A stretch of DNA of 24,405 nucleotides from Alphaproteobacteria bacterium (GTDB lineage Bacteria > Pseudomonadota > Alphaproteobacteria > Micavibrionales > Micavibrionaceae), in contig JAUILO010000013.1 in NCBI GenBank assembly GCA_030432775.1, positions 1-24,405 of the forward strand, in the 5' to 3' direction. Position numbers and translations under genes: made by a program. The notes beneath the pieces are model-generated. The model did no database searches. It worked only from the letters and a program-made list of their open reading frames with translations, and was not told the DNA's origin. Of the stretch, positions 24,119-24,405 are shown piece by piece (the stretch's first letter is position 1; each line of letters begins with the position of its first letter).

Positions 24119-24405
24119 TTACGCGGCTTCTTCACGCTGCAGAATGCCAAAGATTGAGTTATGTAAGTGCAGATCGCCCTCTTTTGCGCGGTTAATCATA
24201 GCATTGAAGTAAGCGCCGGTCTTTTGGACGGGTTTATGGGAACGAAGCTGCGCCTGATCAGTCAACAACAAGCAAATAGCCGCGCCGTTTCGGCCCAATA
24301 TGGCACAGGCATGCGCCCAGGACTTCTGCGAAATAAACAAATCTCCTTTTAAACGATATGCGGCCTCAACAAAATCATTCCAATTCATCGGTCTCATCTC
24401 CATCG
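24119..24405 (-). CDS. repC: RepC-type initiator, C-terminal domain (runs off the right edge)
   Basis: The frame is open from the right edge to TAA 24121-24119 (95 codons). The sequence MNWNDFVEAAYRL, ISQKSWAHACAILGRNGAAI, then KTGAYFNAMINRAKEGDLHL and SIFGIL matches the RepC C-terminal domain pattern: NWRDF...ISPSAW--A---MG---AA, then GGYLR-L--+AE+GE+. The apparent starts at 24403, 24397 and 24388 are probably internal methionines of a longer protein. Joining the window ends directly puts this frame one base out of register with the N-terminal half at 1-905. A short stretch expected between the halves (ACPDI-type motif before NW-DF) is not visible. Either some bases are missing between the ends, or the gene is split. 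Confidence 0.8.
   Translation of the reverse strand, partial: MEMRPMNWNDFVEAAYRLKGDLFISQKSWAHACAILGRNGAAICLLLTDQAQLRSHKPVQKTGAYFNAMINRAKEGDLHLHNSIFGILQREEAA

Noticed and set aside
1..24405. CRISPR arrays, tRNA or rRNA genes, relaxase or conjugation genes
   Set aside because: None seen: no regularly spaced repeat-spacer array, no cloverleaf-like or rRNA sequence, and no relaxase-type histidine motif or transfer gene.

Overview
The window looks like an almost complete small plasmid from an alphaproteobacterium, cut inside its replication gene. The left edge (minus strand, 905 to 1) encodes the N-terminal domain of a RepC-type initiator. The right edge (minus strand, 24405 to 24119) encodes a RepC C-terminal domain, so the two edges read as two halves of one gene. 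RepC initiators are typical of alphaproteobacterial plasmids. No relaxase, coupling protein or type IV secretion gene is visible, so the plasmid does not appear self-transmissible. Most of the sequence is AT-rich; the efflux operon and the inverse autotransporter are visibly richer in GC than the three short orphan genes around them.

Layout. 1-905: repC N-terminal half. 906-1446: control region with a candidate antisense RNA, its terminator, and a dense AGTGTA/TACACT array. 1447-2124: a helix-turn-helix, coiled-coil, C-terminally membrane-anchored protein, followed by a terminator and a second AGTGTA cluster up to 2418. 2700-3033: one copy of a 24-bp direct repeat and two identical 14-bp palindromes. 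3034-7836: a 1600-residue type I secreted cadherin/RTX adhesin. 8003-9258: the other copy of the 24-bp repeat, then a hybrid histidine kinase cut at its 5' end. 9357-11336: an orphan exported protein, a TRIC-family channel, and another orphan exported protein. 11414-14500: an inverse autotransporter (11920-13599) between a deleted IS6-family element and a full-length IS6-family element in opposite orientation. 14534-15190: a third orphan exported protein. 15211-22300: a tripartite RND efflux operon (adaptor, pump, outer-membrane channel, then a TetR gene) and a divergent second TetR/AcrR gene; the shared intergenic region carries an AcrR-like operator over both promoters. 22487-23424: a ParA ATPase and a ribbon-helix-helix partner, flanked by related palindromes. 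23447-24054: an AbrB-type antitoxin and Doc toxin. 24119-24405: the repC C-terminal half.

How the parts fit. RepC with its upstream control RNA would run replication. ParA/RHH and the AbrB-Doc pair would give stability. The HTH/coiled-coil/membrane protein with its array of sites could be a second, single-protein segregation or copy-control device; this is the least familiar part of the window. The cargo is surface and envelope functions: two unrelated large adhesins, a multidrug efflux pump with two regulators, and small exported proteins. All functional assignments come from reading motifs and domain order by eye; no database search was run.
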